Both the position numbers and the translations under genes were made by a program. The notes under the pieces were generated by a model, which was given only the letters and a program-made list of their open reading frames with translations, ran no database searches and was not told the DNA's origin. This document shows, piece after piece, positions 46,756 to 56,326 of a stretch of DNA of 64,000 bases. Location: positions 4,836,001 through 4,900,000 of the forward strand of contig NZ_JQNN01000001.1 of assembly GCF_000745265.1 (NCBI RefSeq), written 5' to 3'. How positions within the stretch are numbered: position 1 is the stretch's first letter; each line of letters starts with the position of its first letter. This stretch comes from Massilia sp. 9096. GTDB taxonomy: Bacteria > Pseudomonadota > Gammaproteobacteria > Burkholderiales > Burkholderiaceae_D.

Positions 46756-48288
46756 TTACAAAAACAGCTTGTAGACCGGATTGGCCGTCTCGTCCCAGTG
46801 ACGGTAGCCCAGCGTGTCGAGGAATTGGCGGAACTCGTCGATCTCGTGCGGCGGCACCTGCAGGCCGACCAGGATGCGGCCGACGTCGCCGCCCTGGTTG
46901 CGATAATGAAATAGCGAGATGTTCCAGTTCGGCGCCAGGCTGTCCAGGAAACGCATCAGCGCGCCGGGCCGCTCGGGAAACTCGCAGCGGTACAGCAGCT
47001 CGTCGTGCGCCAGCGCGCTTTTTCCCCCGACCAGGTGGCGCAAGTGCTGCTTGGCCAGTTCGTCTTGGGTCAGGTCGAGCGTACGAAAACCGTGCTCTTC
47101 GAAGGTGCGCGCCAGCAGCGTCGACTCGTCGCGGTTGCCGATCTGCACGCCGACGAAGACGTGCGCTTCACGCTCGTCGCTGATGCGGTAGCTGAATTCG
47201 GTGACGTTGCGTGGTCCGACCAGGCTGCAAAAGCGCTTGAAGCTGCCGCGCTGCTCGGGCATCGTCACCGCGAACACGGCTTCGCGCGCTTCGCCGACTT
47301 CGGCGCGGTCCGCGACAAAGCGCAGCCGGTCGAAATTCATGTTGGCGCCGCAGGCGACCGCGACCAGCACTTCGTTATGGACCGGCCGGCGCGTCATCTG
47401 CGCGCGCTCGATATACGCCTTGGCGCCGGCCACCGCCAGCGCACCGGCCGGCTCGAGGATGCTGCGCGTGTCCTGGAACACGTCCTGGATCGCGGCGCAG
47501 ATGGCGTCGGTGTCGACGATCACGATCTCGTCGACCACTTCCTTGGCGATCCGGAAAGTTTCTTCGCCGACCAGGCGGACCGCGGTACCGTCGGAAAACA
47601 AGCCGACGTCCGGTAGGGTGACGCGTTCACCCGCCTTGAGGCTTTTCGCCATCGCGTCGGAATCGACGGTTTGCACGCCGATCACGCGGATGTCGGGCCG
47701 CACCGCTTTCACGTAAGCGCCGACGCCCGAGATCAGGCCGCCGCCGCCGATCGCGACGAAGATCGCATGGATCGGACCGGCATGCTGGCGCAGGATTTCC
47801 ATGGCGATCGTGCCCTGGCCGGCGATCACGTCCGGGTCGTCGAACGGATGCACGAAGGTCAGCTTTTGTTCGCGCTCGAGCGACAGCGCATGGTTGTAGG
47901 CATCGGTGTAGGAATCGCCGTGCAGGACGACCTCGACGTTGGCGCCGCCGCGCGCCTTGACCGCATTGATTTTCACCGGCGGCGTGGTGGTCGGCATCAC
48001 GATCAGCGCGCGGCAGCCAAGCCGGCTGGCCGACAAGGCAACCCCTTGCGCATGGTTGCCGGCCGAGGCGCAGATCACACCGCGCTTGAGCTGCTCGGGC
48101 GGCAGGTGCGCCATTTTGTTGTAGGCACCGCGCAGCTTGAAGCTGAACACGCTTTGCATGTCTTCGCGCTTGAAATAAATGCGGTTGCCCATGCGCTGCG
48201 ACAAAGTCGGCGCGTACTCGAGCGGTGTTTCTTGGGCTACGTCATAGACGCGCGCGGTCAGGATTTTCTTGAGATAGTCGGTCGTCAT
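46756..48288 (-). CDS. ilvA: Threonine ammonia-lyase, biosynthetic
   Basis: PLP enzyme that makes 2-oxobutyrate from threonine, the first step to isoleucine. The 510-residue protein has the PLP lysine in SFKLRGAYNKM, the phosphate-binding loop GGGGLISGVG, and two C-terminal ACT-like regulatory domains (AVTMPEQRGSFKRFCSLVG and YRCEFPERPGALMRFLD), so it should be inhibited by isoleucine. Start at 48288; a longer frame exists but lacks support. Confidence 0.96.
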   Translation of the reverse strand: MTTDYLKKILTARVYDVAQETPLEYAPTLSQRMGNRIYFKREDMQSVFSFKLRGAYNKMAHLPPEQLKRGVICASAGNHAQGVALSASRLGCRALIVMPTTTPPVKINAVKARGGANVEVVLHGDSYTDAYNHALSLEREQKLTFVHPFDDPDVIAGQGTIAMEILRQHAGPIHAIFVAIGGGGLISGVGAYVKAVRPDIRVIGVQTVDSDAMAKSLKAGERVTLPDVGLFSDGTAVRLVGEETFRIAKEVVDEIVIVDTDAICAAIQDVFQDTRSILEPAGALAVAGAKAYIERAQMTRRPVHNEVLVAVACGANMNFDRLRFVADRAEVGEAREAVFAVTMPEQRGSFKRFCSLVGPRNVTEFSYRISDEREAHVFVGVQIGNRDESTLLARTFEEHGFRTLDLTQDELAKQHLRHLVGGKSALAHDELLYRCEFPERPGALMRFLDSLAPNWNISLFHYRNQGGDVGRILVGLQVPPHEIDEFRQFLDTLGYRHWDETANPVYKLFL

Positions 48289-48490
48289 GTTGAGGTCTGG
48301 GCTGAGTAATTGCCGACGACATGCCGCGTCCGAATGGCGGACGGCGTGGCGAAACGGTCCTGCTTGGCGATAGCCGAGGCGTGCAAGGCGGTGGCGGTGC
48401 TGGGTGTGGCGTGGCCAACCGTGTCGTTGCGAAGGTTGCAGCTCATTATAATGGCCGATCCCTGCCATCCGCTATTTCCATTTTTTATCG

Positions 48491-48991
48491 ATGATCGACT
48501 CCGCCGTCCTCTGGCTGCTGAAATTCCTTGCCGTGCCGACCGTCGGTCTCTCATCGGTGTTCCTGATCAGCTTCGTCTCCGCGACCTTGCTGCCGCTTGG
48601 CTCCGAGCCGGCCGTGTTTGCCGTCATCAAGGCCAATCCATCGATGTTCTGGCCGGTGGTGCTGGTGGCGACGCTCGGCAATACGCTGGGCGGCATCACC
48701 GATTACTGGATCGGCTATCGCGCCAAGGTGGCGTTTGCCAAGGAACGCTCGTCACGCTGGTTTCACTGGCTGTCCAAATATGGCGCCAAGACCATGCTGC
48801 TGTCCTGGCTGCCGGGCATCGGCGATCCCTTGTGCACCTTGGCCGGATGGCTGCACCTGCCGTTCTGGCCGAGCGTGATTTATATGGCGATCGGTAAATT
48901 CGGGCGTTATCTGTTCATGACGATGACGCTGCTTTATATTCCGAATGGATGGTGGCGCTGGGCCGGCGATACCTTGAATCGCTTGTTTTGA
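48491..48991 (+). CDS. YqaA-family (DedA/SNARE-associated) membrane protein
   Basis: A 166-residue inner-membrane protein with four hydrophobic segments and the VTT/DedA-like features LLPLGSEPAVFAVI, GNTLGGITDYWIGY and the reentrant-loop WLPGIGDPLCTLAGWL. Related to E. coli YqaA; lipid scrambling or transport is suggested for the wider family, but the role is unproven. Divergent from ilvA; intrinsic terminator downstream. Confidence 0.88.
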   Translation: MIDSAVLWLLKFLAVPTVGLSSVFLISFVSATLLPLGSEPAVFAVIKANPSMFWPVVLVATLGNTLGGITDYWIGYRAKVAFAKERSSRWFHWLSKYGAKTMLLSWLPGIGDPLCTLAGWLHLPFWPSVIYMAIGKFGRYLFMTMTLLYIPNGWWRWAGDTLNRLF

Positions 48992-49015
48992 AAAGCGAAT
49001 CGCCTGGATCATGAA

Positions 49016-49038
49016 AAAAGCCCCTGGACGGGGCTTTT
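49016..49038. terminator. Bidirectional terminator between yqaA-like and PEP-CTERM genes
   Basis: AAAAGCCCC and GGGGCTTTT form a 9-bp stem with a TGGAC loop and A/T-runs on both sides, serving the two convergent genes. Confidence 0.88.
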
Positions 49039-49055
49039 GCATTGGGATGTGCGAA

Positions 49056-49673
49056 TTATTTCGAACGCGCGAACTTGCGGCGCAGGCCCAGGCCTGCCAG
49101 GCCGAGGCCGATCAGGGCCAGCGAAGCCGGCTCCGGGACGTTATTCGTCACAGCGATGTTGGTGAAGACGAAGTTCTCGTCGTTGTAGTCGAAGTCGGTG
49201 CCGTGGGCGCGGTCCAGGTCTTCGAAACCGATCGCGATACCTTCCGGGATCACGTCGTCGCCGCCGTAGATCGACGAGTAGATGTGCTGGGTCAGGTCGG
49301 TATTCTGGGTCGGGTCGGTGGACCAGGTCGGAATCGTCGAGCCGTCGTAGGTCGCCGTGGTGATCAGCTGGAACGTCAGGACCGTGCCTGCCTGCACCAC
49401 ACCGAAATCGAGCATATCGCCATAGGCCGAAGTGTGATTACCCAGCCCGGAAATATTGGTCGGCTGCCCATTGAGGAGCAAGGTAATCATGTTGGTATTG
49501 GCCGCATCGGAGCCGGCGAAATACGCTTTTACGTTACCAGTCGTCGCCGCGGTAAAAACATAAACATCGGGATTCGGCGTGCCGGGATTCGCATACGAAG
49601 TCGGCATTGCATGGGCAGTCCCCATAAATGCAAACACAGAACCCAGAGCCAAGCTTGTAATGATTTTTTTCAT
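49056..49673 (-). CDS. PEP-CTERM sorting-domain exported protein
   Basis: A 205-residue exported protein. The signal peptide (MKKIITSLALGSVFAFMGTAHA) precedes a beta-rich domain with an acidic region DRAHGTDFDYNDENFVF, as in DUF4114-like calcium-binding domains. The end NVPEPASLALIGLGLAGLGL plus RRKFARSK is the exosortase sorting signal (PEP, hydrophobic helix, basic tail). The mature domain is unlike that of the first PEP-CTERM protein in the window. A -24/-12 promoter lies about 35 bp upstream, with AAGGGGA as ribosome-binding site. Confidence 0.9.
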   Translation of the reverse strand: MKKIITSLALGSVFAFMGTAHAMPTSYANPGTPNPDVYVFTAATTGNVKAYFAGSDAANTNMITLLLNGQPTNISGLGNHTSAYGDMLDFGVVQAGTVLTFQLITTATYDGSTIPTWSTDPTQNTDLTQHIYSSIYGGDDVIPEGIAIGFEDLDRAHGTDFDYNDENFVFTNIAVTNNVPEPASLALIGLGLAGLGLRRKFARSK

Positions 49674-49707
49674 GACATTCCCCTTAGTGAGTGGAGCTCA
49701 ACAATTA

Positions 49708-49722
49708 GCAATTAATATGCCA
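49708..49722 (-). promoter_or_regulatory. Candidate sigma-54 (-24/-12) promoter of PEP-CTERM gene
   Basis: On the minus strand TGGCATATTAATTGC matches TGGCAC-N5-TTGC with the exact 15-bp frame (only one mismatch in the conserved bases). The expected transcription start, about 12 bp on, leaves a 24-nt leader with an AAGGGGA ribosome-binding site before the ATG at 49673. Confidence 0.7.
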
Positions 49723-50056
49723 TTGAGTATTTGCGTATATTAAACAAGTAGTTATAGGGATATGCATACTGGATGTTACCCAAGTGTAAAGAATGCCGAC
49801 AGGAAAAAACGGAAAAAATGAAATGGACGAAGACGCTGTAGTCGGCTCAGCCACTGTGGATAAGTTGCCACTGTTTTCACGCTGCCAATCTTTTGATGGA
49901 AAAAGTTCTATTCGGCAAAAATAAATTCGACGAAAATTGTCGTTCGCCGCGATTTGTCGCGGTGTCGAGCTTGGCAGGATGGGCTGCGAGCCAGCGTAGT
50001 GAACCGCAATACGCTAGAATGGATGTCCTACGCGTCAGTTCGTCAGCCGATCTCCC
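49723..50056. other. AT-rich divergent intergenic region
   Basis: No gene is seen. The left part would hold the upstream activator sites for the minus-strand sigma-54 promoter. TAGAATGG near 50015 is a possible -10 for the plus-strand oxidoreductase gene. The composition is clearly more AT-rich than the surroundings up to about 49930. Confidence 0.5.
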
Positions 50057-53000
50057 ATGAACGCCCCTGCCAATATCCACGCCCTGCTCGAAGAAAACGC
50101 GCCTGCCCGGTTGCGTGAAATCCCCTATAACTACACATCGTTCTCGGATCGCGAAATCGTGATCCGCCTGTTGGGCGAGTCCTCGTGGCAGTTGCTCGAT
50201 GCGCTGCGCGGCGCGCGCCAGACCGGGCGTTCGGCGCGCATGCTGTACGAGGTGCTCGGCGACATCTGGGTGGTGCGCCGCAACCCCTACCTGCAGGACG
50301 ACATGCTGGACAACCCGAAGCGGCGCGCCAAGCTGATCGAGGCCCTGCATCACCGCCTGGCCGAGGTCGACAAGCGCCGCCTGGCGGTCGATGCGGGCGA
50401 GGGTGACGATCCGGCCAGCGCCAGCGCGCGCAGCCACGCCGTCGAGCAGCTGCTGGTCGCGGCGCGCAAGGCGGTCGACGATTTTGGCCGCGAATTTTCC
50501 GACATGTACGACCTGCGCAAGCGCGCACGCGCGGTGCTGGGTCGCTACACGGACAAGCGCAACATCCGCTTCGACGGCATGCACCGCACCTCGCACGTCA
50601 CCGACGCCACCGACTGGCGCGTCGAGTACCCGTTCCTGGTGCTGGTGCCGGACACGGAAGACGAGATGGCCGGCCTGGTCAAGGGCTGCATCGAGCTCGG
50701 ACTGACCATCATCCCGCGCGGCGGCGGCACCGGCTACACCGGCGGCGCGATCCCGCTGACGCCGATGTCGGCCGTGATCAACACCGAAAAGCTGATCACG
50801 CTGGGCCAGGTCGACATGCAGCACCTGCCGGGCGTGGACCGCGAGTACGCGACCATCTACACCGGCGCCGGCGTGGTCACCCAGCAGGTCTCGCAGGCCG
50901 CCGAGAAGGCCGGCTTCGTGTTCGCGGTCGACCCGACCTCGGCGCATGCGTCCTGCATCGGCGGCAACATCGCCATGAACGCCGGCGGCAAGAAGGCCGT
51001 CCTGTGGGGCACCGCGCTCGACAACCTGGCTTCCTGGCGCATGGTCGACCCGAACGGCGACTGGCTCGAAGTCACGCGCATCAAGCACAACCTCGGCAAG
51101 ATCCACGACGACCCGCTCGCGATCTTCAAGCTCGAATGGACGCATCCGTCGGAAAAGGGCGCGCCGCGCGGTGCGCCGTTCCGCACCGAGATGCTGGAAA
51201 TCGAAGGCCGCCGCTTTCGCAAGGAGGGCCTGGGCAAGGACGTCACCGACAAGTTCCTGGCCGGCCTGCCGGGCATCCAGAAAGAGGGCACCGACGGCTT
51301 GATCACGTCGAGCCGCTGGATCCTGCACAAGATGCCGAAGCACACGCGCACCGTGGCGCTGGAGTTCTTCGGCCAGGCACGCGACGCGATTCCGTCGATC
51401 GTCGAGATCAAGGATTACCTCGATAGCCTGCCGAAAAACGGCAAGCCGGAATTCGCGAGCCTGCGCCTGGCGGGCCTGGAGCACCTGGATGAGCGCTACC
51501 TGCGCGCGGTCGGCTACGCGACCAAGTCCAAGCGCGGCACGCTGCCGAAGATGGCGCTGTTCGGCGACATCGTCGGCGACGACGAGAACGCCGTGGCGCT
51601 GGCCGCGTCGGAAGTCGTGCGCCTGGCGAACACGCGCGTGGGCGAAGGCTTCGTCGCCGTCAGCCCGGAAGCGCGCAAGAAATTCTGGCTCGACCGCGCG
51701 CGCACCGCGGCGATCGCGCGCCACACCAACGCCTTCAAGATCAACGAGGACGTGGTCATCCCGCTCAACCGCATGGGCGAGTACACCGACGGCATCGAGC
51801 GCATCAACATCGAGCTGTCGATCAAGAACAAGCTGCAGCTGGTCGAACAACTGCACGCCTACATCACCTCGGGCACGCTCGACGTGATGAAGGCCGACGA
51901 CGCGACCGGCGAGGGCATCTCGAAGGAAGAGATCCTGGGCGAGCTTCCGCAGCAGGCCGACGAGCTGCTGGCCAGGGTCGCGGCGCGCTGGGGCTGGCTG
52001 CTGGCCAACCTCGACCAGCCGCTGCGGGACGCCATGTCCAAGCTGACCGACTTCGGCCTGGACGGGATGCTCGAAACCTTCGAGCGCCGCCTGCTGGAAC
52101 AGCCGCGGGCGACCGTATTCGACGTGGTGCAGGACCACACGGTGCGCGTCTCGTGGAAGAACGACATCCGCGCGCCGCTGCGCCAGATCTTCAACGGCGC
52201 GGCCTATCAGCCGATCCTGGATGAGGCCACGGCGATCCACGGCCGCGTGCTGCGCTCGCGCGTGTTCGTCGCGCTGCACATGCACGCCGGCGACGGCAAC
52301 GTCCACACCAACATCCCGGTGAACTCGGACGATTACGCGATGTTGCAGGATGCGCACAAGTCGGTCGAGCGCATCATGAAGCTGGCCCGTTCGCTGGACG
52401 GCGTGATCTCGGGCGAGCACGGCATCGGCATCACCAAGCTCGAGTTCCTGACCGACGACGAGATCCGCGAGTTCCGCGACTACAAAAAGCGCGTCGACCC
52501 GGAAAACCGCTTCAACAAGGGCAAGCTGCTCAACGGCGAAAGCGGCTACGCCGACCTGCGCAATGCCTACACGCCGTCGTTCGGCCTGATGGGCCACGAA
52601 TCGCTGATCATGCAGCAGAGCGACATCGGCGAGATCGCCAACAGCATCAAGGACTGCCTGCGCTGCGGCAAGTGCAAGCCGGTCTGCACGACGCACGTGC
52701 CGCAGTCGAATCTGCTGTACTCGCCGCGCGACAAGATCCTCGCGACCTCCGCGCTGATCGAAGCCTTTTTGTACGAAGAGCAGACCCGCCGCGGCGTGTC
52801 GATCCGGCATTGGGAAGAATTCGAGGACGTGTCGGACCACTGCACCGTGTGCCACAAGTGCGTGACGCCGTGCCCGGTCAACATCGACTTCGGCAACGTC
52901 TCGATGAACATGCGTAACCTGCTGCGCAAGATGGACAAGCGCAGCTTCAAGCCGGGCAACCGCGCCGCGATGTTCTTCCTGAACGCGACCGATCCGACCA

Positions 53001-54067
53001 CGATCAACCTGACGCGCAAGGCGATGGTCGACCTGGGTTTCAAGGCCCAGCGCCTCGGCAACGCCGTGCTCAAAGGCCTGGCCAAGGAGCAGTCGCACAA
53101 CCCGCCGCCGACCACCGGCAAGGCGCCCGTGCGCGAGCAGGTGATCCACTTCGTCAACAAGAAGATGCCGGGCAATCTGCCGAAGAAGACGGCCCGTGCG
53201 CTGCTCGACATCGAAGACGACAAGGTCATCCCGATCATCCGCAACCCGAAGGTCACCAACGCCGACACCGAGGCCGTGTTCTACTTCCCGGGCTGCGGCT
53301 CGGAGCGCCTGTTCTCGCAGGTCGGCCTGGCGACCCAGGCGATGCTGTGGGAAGTCGGCGTGCAGACCGTGATGCCGCCGGGCTATTTATGCTGCGGTTA
53401 CCCCCAAAGGGGAGCAGGTCAGTACGACAAGGCCGACAAGATGGTGACCGATAACCGCGTGCTGTTCCACCGCATGGCCAACACGCTCAATTACCTGGAC
53501 ATCAAGACGGTCGTGGTCTCGTGCGGCACCTGCTACGACTCGCTGGCGGGCTACGAGTTCGACAAGATCTTCCCGGGCTGCCGCATCATCGACATCCACG
53601 AGTACCTGCTCGAGAAGGGCGTCAAGCTGGAAGGCGTCACCGGTACCCGCTACATGTACCACGACCCCTGCCACACGCCGATGAAGCTGCAGGAGTCGAC
53701 CAAGACGGTCAATGCGCTGATCCAGACCGTCGACCAGGTCAAGATCGAAAAGAACGACCGCTGCTGCGGCGAGTCGGGCACCTTCGCCGTCAGCCGTCCG
53801 GACATCGCGACCCAGGTCCGCTTCCGCAAGGAGCAGGAGATGGACAAGGGCGCAAATAAACTGCGCGCCGACGGCTTCACGGGCGAGGTCAAGATCCTGA
53901 CCAGCTGCCCGTCCTGCCTGCAGGGCCTGTCGCGCTACAACGAGGACGCCGGCACCACCGCCGACTACATCGTGGTCGAGATGGCGCGGCACCTGCTGGG
54001 CGAAAACTGGATGCCGGATTACGTGGCCAAGGCCAACAACGGCGGTATCGAAAGGGTGCTGGTATGA
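50057..54067 (+). CDS. Large FAD-binding oxidoreductase with Fe-S and CCG domains (DUF3683 family)
   Basis: A 1,336-residue fusion. The N-terminal DUF3683 region spans about 1-190. An FAD_binding_4 domain follows ([17 protein letters not shown], about 219), then an FAD-oxidase C-terminal domain ([15 protein letters not shown], about 740; [10 protein letters not shown]). Two [4Fe-4S] ferredoxin motifs are [11 protein letters not shown] (about 866) and [13 protein letters not shown] (about 928). Two C-terminal heterodisulfide-reductase CCG modules contain [11 protein letters not shown] (about 1111) and [11 protein letters not shown] (about 1234). The layout fits quinone-linked D-lactate or D-2-hydroxyacid dehydrogenases. 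Followed by an overlapping HIT gene. Confidence 0.9.
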   Translation: MNAPANIHALLEENAPARLREIPYNYTSFSDREIVIRLLGESSWQLLDALRGARQTGRSARMLYEVLGDIWVVRRNPYLQDDMLDNPKRRAKLIEALHHRLAEVDKRRLAVDAGEGDDPASASARSHAVEQLLVAARKAVDDFGREFSDMYDLRKRARAVLGRYTDKRNIRFDGMHRTSHVTDATDWRVEYPFLVLVPDTEDEMAGLVKGCIELGLTIIPRGGGTGYTGGAIPLTPMSAVINTEKLITLGQVDMQHLPGVDREYATIYTGAGVVTQQVSQAAEKAGFVFAVDPTSAHASCIGGNIAMNAGGKKAVLWGTALDNLASWRMVDPNGDWLEVTRIKHNLGKIHDDPLAIFKLEWTHPSEKGAPRGAPFRTEMLEIEGRRFRKEGLGKDVTDKFLAGLPGIQKEGTDGLITSSRWILHKMPKHTRTVALEFFGQARDAIPSIVEIKDYLDSLPKNGKPEFASLRLAGLEHLDERYLRAVGYATKSKRGTLPKMALFGDIVGDDENAVALAASEVVRLANTRVGEGFVAVSPEARKKFWLDRARTAAIARHTNAFKINEDVVIPLNRMGEYTDGIERINIELSIKNKLQLVEQLHAYITSGTLDVMKADDATGEGISKEEILGELPQQADELLARVAARWGWLLANLDQPLRDAMSKLTDFGLDGMLETFERRLLEQPRATVFDVVQDHTVRVSWKNDIRAPLRQIFNGAAYQPILDEATAIHGRVLRSRVFVALHMHAGDGNVHTNIPVNSDDYAMLQDAHKSVERIMKLARSLDGVISGEHGIGITKLEFLTDDEIREFRDYKKRVDPENRFNKGKLLNGESGYADLRNAYTPSFGLMGHESLIMQQSDIGEIANSIKDCLRCGKCKPVCTTHVPQSNLLYSPRDKILATSALIEAFLYEEQTRRGVSIRHWEEFEDVSDHCTVCHKCVTPCPVNIDFGNVSMNMRNLLRKMDKRSFKPGNRAAMFFLNATDPTTINLTRKAMVDLGFKAQRLGNAVLKGLAKEQSHNPPPTTGKAPVREQVIHFVNKKMPGNLPKKTARALLDIEDDKVIPIIRNPKVTNADTEAVFYFPGCGSERLFSQVGLATQAMLWEVGVQTVMPPGYLCCGYPQRGAGQYDKADKMVTDNRVLFHRMANTLNYLDIKTVVVSCGTCYDSLAGYEFDKIFPGCRIIDIHEYLLEKGVKLEGVTGTRYMYHDPCHTPMKLQESTKTVNALIQTVDQVKIEKNDRCCGESGTFAVSRPDIATQVRFRKEQEMDKGANKLRADGFTGEVKILTSCPSCLQGLSRYNEDAGTTADYIVVEMARHLLGENWMPDYVAKANNGGIERVLV

Positions 54068-54528
54068 CGCTGCAGCCACGGGCGGAGCCGGGCTGCGAGC
54101 TGTGCGGCCTGGCCGCCGGCACGATCCCATCGGGCGCCCAGGCCGTGTTCGAGCACGACAAGTTCGTCGTGATCCTCGTCGACGAGCCCAACTATCCCGG
54201 CTTCGCGCGCGTGGTCTGGCGCGCGCACGTGCGCGAGATGAGCGACCTCGACGACGAGGACCGCCTGCTGGTCAACGACGCCGTCTACAAGCTCGAGCTG
54301 GCCGTGGTTGACGCGATGCAGCCGCTGAAGGTCAACGTGGCCAGCCTGGGCAACGTGGTGCCGCACCTGCACTGGCACGTCATCCCGCGCTACGCGGATG
54401 ACGCCCACTTCCCGGCGCCGGTATGGGCGCAGGCGATGCGCGCCGCCGATCCGGCCGTGCTGGCCTCGCGCCGCGCCTTGTTGCCGCAACTGGCCCAGGC
54501 GATCGAACGCCAATTCACAGCGCGGTAA
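54064..54528 (+). CDS. HIT-family nucleotide hydrolase
   Basis: A 154-residue histidine-triad protein with the catalytic [10 protein letters not shown] (His-x-His-x-His, about residues 101-105) and N-terminal CELC. The start overlaps the upstream oxidoreductase stop by 4 bp (ATGA). Likely hydrolyses a nucleotide phosphoramidate or dinucleotide. The stop codon lies inside the first copy of a 15-bp tandem repeat. Confidence 0.92.
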   Translation: MTLQPRAEPGCELCGLAAGTIPSGAQAVFEHDKFVVILVDEPNYPGFARVVWRAHVREMSDLDDEDRLLVNDAVYKLELAVVDAMQPLKVNVASLGNVVPHLHWHVIPRYADDAHFPAPVWAQAMRAADPAVLASRRALLPQLAQAIERQFTAR

Positions 54529-54549
54529 AATCCCGCGCGGTAAAATCCC
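54520..54549 (+). repeat. 15-bp perfect tandem duplication across the HIT stop codon
   Basis: GCGCGGTAAAATCCC is repeated exactly (54520-54534, 54535-54549). The first copy contains the HIT stop TAA. TAAAAT in each copy resembles a -10 hexamer ahead of the DUF971 gene, so the duplication may have doubled a promoter element. Confidence 0.9.
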
Positions 54550-54575
54550 GCTATCCCTAACGCATACGGAACACC

Positions 54576-55001
54576 ATGCCCACTCCTACCGAACTCACCG
54601 TCCGCCGCCATTCGAAAGTCGTCGAAATCGCTTTCGATGACGGCGCCGCCTTCTCGATCCCGTTTGAACTGATGCGCGTGTATTCGCCGTCGGCCGAAGT
54701 GCAGGGCCACGGCCCGGGCCAGGAAGTGCTGCAGCTTGGCAAGCGCGACGTCCTCATCAACGGCGTCGAGCCGGTCGGCAACTACGGCATCAAGCCGATC
54801 TTCAACGATGGCCACGAGTCCGGCATCTACACCTGGGACACGCTCTACAAACTGGGCAAGGACCAGGACCGGCTGTGGAAGGATTACCTGGGCCGCCTGG
54901 TAGCCGCCGGCTTCAAGGGCGACAGCGGGCGCGAGCCGATTCCCGACCTGGGCATCAAGAAGGGCGGCGGTTGCGGTAGCGGCAGCTGCGGCTGCAAGTG
55001 A
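54576..55001 (+). CDS. DUF971-domain protein with Gly/Cys tail
   Basis: A 141-residue protein of the DUF971 (gamma-butyrobetaine hydroxylase N-terminal-like) family: TELTVRRHSKVVEIAFDDG, FELMRVYSPSAEVQGHG, NYGIKPIFNDGHESGIYTWDTL. The C-terminus ends GGGCGSGSCGCK, with three cysteines that could hold zinc or an Fe-S cluster. The family often sits next to ubiE in betaproteobacteria, as here. Molecular function unknown. Confidence 0.88.
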   Translation: MPTPTELTVRRHSKVVEIAFDDGAAFSIPFELMRVYSPSAEVQGHGPGQEVLQLGKRDVLINGVEPVGNYGIKPIFNDGHESGIYTWDTLYKLGKDQDRLWKDYLGRLVAAGFKGDSGREPIPDLGIKKGGGCGSGSCGCK

Positions 55002-55035
55002 GCTTTGACGTAAAAGCAGAGGCGTAAACGTGAAA

Positions 55036-55066
55036 CGGGGAGCGTCTCCTTGCGGAGGACGCTCCC
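55036..55066. terminator. Terminator hairpin at the cold-shock gene
   Basis: GGGAGCGTC-TCC pairs with GGA-GGACGCTCCC around a TTGC loop, a long stem. On the minus strand CGTTTCACG follows, a weak U-tract; it serves the minus-strand csp gene and perhaps also DUF971. Confidence 0.65.
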
Positions 55067-55117
55067 TCGGGAATCCGGATGTTCGACCGGTCTGAAGAAA
55101 GCTGCGTCAGCGCCGGC

Positions 55118-55324
55118 TCAGGCCTGCGGCTGGATGTTCGAGGCTTGCTTGCCCTTCGGGCCGGTGGTGATGTCAAAGCTGACGCGCTGGTTTTCGGCCA
55201 GCGATTTGAAGCCTTGGCTATTGATTGCCGAGAAGTGCGCGAACAGGTCTTCACCGCCGTTGTCCGGTTTGATGAAGCCGAAGCCCTTCGCGTCGTTGAA
55301 CCATTTCACAATGCCAGTTGCCAT
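55118..55324 (-). CDS. Cold-shock protein (CspA family)
   Basis: A 68-residue single OB-fold nucleic-acid chaperone with RNP1 KGFGFIKP and RNP2 DLFAHFSAI. It melts RNA structure at low temperature or serves as a general RNA chaperone. A TATAAT at 55419-55424 (minus strand) predicts a leader of about 85-90 nt, typical of csp genes. Confidence 0.97.
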   Translation of the reverse strand: MATGIVKWFNDAKGFGFIKPDNGGEDLFAHFSAINSQGFKSLAENQRVSFDITTGPKGKQASNIQPQA

Positions 55325-55435
55325 TTGTATCTCTCAAGAAGATTGATTGTTTGAACTTAAGGTCCCCTCCACGCAGCGCCGGTCCTGATCGTTGGCCGTC
55401 CCTGCAGAAGCGAAAATCATTATAGATAGGATTTT
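55325..55435 (-). promoter_or_regulatory. csp promoter and long 5' leader
   Basis: TATAAT at 55419-55424 on the minus strand is a perfect -10 box. No clear -35 is seen. The transcript would carry a leader of about 85 nt, including GGACGGCCAACGATC and AGGACCGGCG, before GAGAGATACAA and the ATG. Long leaders commonly act as thermosensitive elements in csp mRNAs; whether this one does is inference. Confidence 0.6.
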
Positions 55436-55581
55436 ATTAAGCAGGTGCACAGTTGAAGCCGCTTTGTGGAATAAATTTCACACTTTTACAAATAGCGTGA
55501 CCTGCCTCGGTAAACTGCACGATTAAGCATGAGCCATACCCTGGCTTGTATAATGTGGCAAGACCAAAACAGCTTGCTACC

Positions 55582-56316
55582 ATGACCAACACCACCCATT
55601 TCGGCTACAAGACCGTTTCCGAGGACGAGAAGGTCCACGAGGTCGCCAAGGTTTTCCACTCGGTCGCATCGAAATACGACGTGATGAACGACCTGATGTC
55701 GGGCGGCCTGCACCGCATCTGGAAGACCTTCACCATCGCCCAGGCGGGAGTGCGTCCCGGCTTCAAGGTGCTCGACATCGCTGGCGGCACCGGCGACCTG
55801 TCCAAGGCCTTCGCCAAGCAGGCCGGCCCGAGCGGCGAGGTCTGGCTCACCGACATCAACGAGTCGATGCTGCGCGTCGGCCGTGACCGTCTATTGAATA
55901 AAGGTCTAGTCACCCCCACCTTGCTCTGTGACGCGGAAAAGTTGCCCTTCCCGGACAACTATTTCGACCGGGTCAGCGTGGCCTTCGGCCTGCGCAACAT
56001 GACGCACAAGGACCAGGCACTGGCGGAAATGCGCCGTGTGCTCAAGCCGGGTGGCAAGTTGCTGGTGCTGGAGTTCTCGAAGGTGGCCGCGCCGCTGCAG
56101 AAACCGTACGACGTGTACTCGTTTTCGGTGCTGCCGTGGCTGGGCAAGAAAATCGCCAACGATGCCGAGAGCTACCGTTACCTGGCCGAATCGATCCGCA
56201 TGCATCCGGACCAGGACACGCTCAAGTCCATGATGGAGACGGCGGGCCTGGAACGCGTGCAGTACTACAACCTGACGGCCGGCGTGGCGGCGCTGCACAC
56301 CGGCATCAAACTCTAG
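55582..56316 (+). CDS. ubiE: Ubiquinone/menaquinone biosynthesis methyltransferase UbiE
   Basis: SAM-dependent C-methyltransferase of the quinone ring. The 244-residue protein has motif [19 protein letters not shown], the signature [17 protein letters not shown], the family's [21 protein letters not shown] and C-terminal [17 protein letters not shown]. The start [12 protein letters not shown] at 55582 is preferred over the longer frame at 55546. It heads a ubiE...ubiJ-ubiB cluster. Confidence 0.97.
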   Translation: MTNTTHFGYKTVSEDEKVHEVAKVFHSVASKYDVMNDLMSGGLHRIWKTFTIAQAGVRPGFKVLDIAGGTGDLSKAFAKQAGPSGEVWLTDINESMLRVGRDRLLNKGLVTPTLLCDAEKLPFPDNYFDRVSVAFGLRNMTHKDQALAEMRRVLKPGGKLLVLEFSKVAAPLQKPYDVYSFSVLPWLGKKIANDAESYRYLAESIRMHPDQDTLKSMMETAGLERVQYYNLTAGVAALHTGIKL

Positions 56317-56326
56317 GGTGAACACG

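Noticed and set aside
49877..53149. 1,090-codon minus-strand open frame opposite the FAD oxidoreductase
   Set aside because: The plus-strand protein has all catalytic motifs; the antisense translation is typical RDR/HVHR-rich shadow coding.
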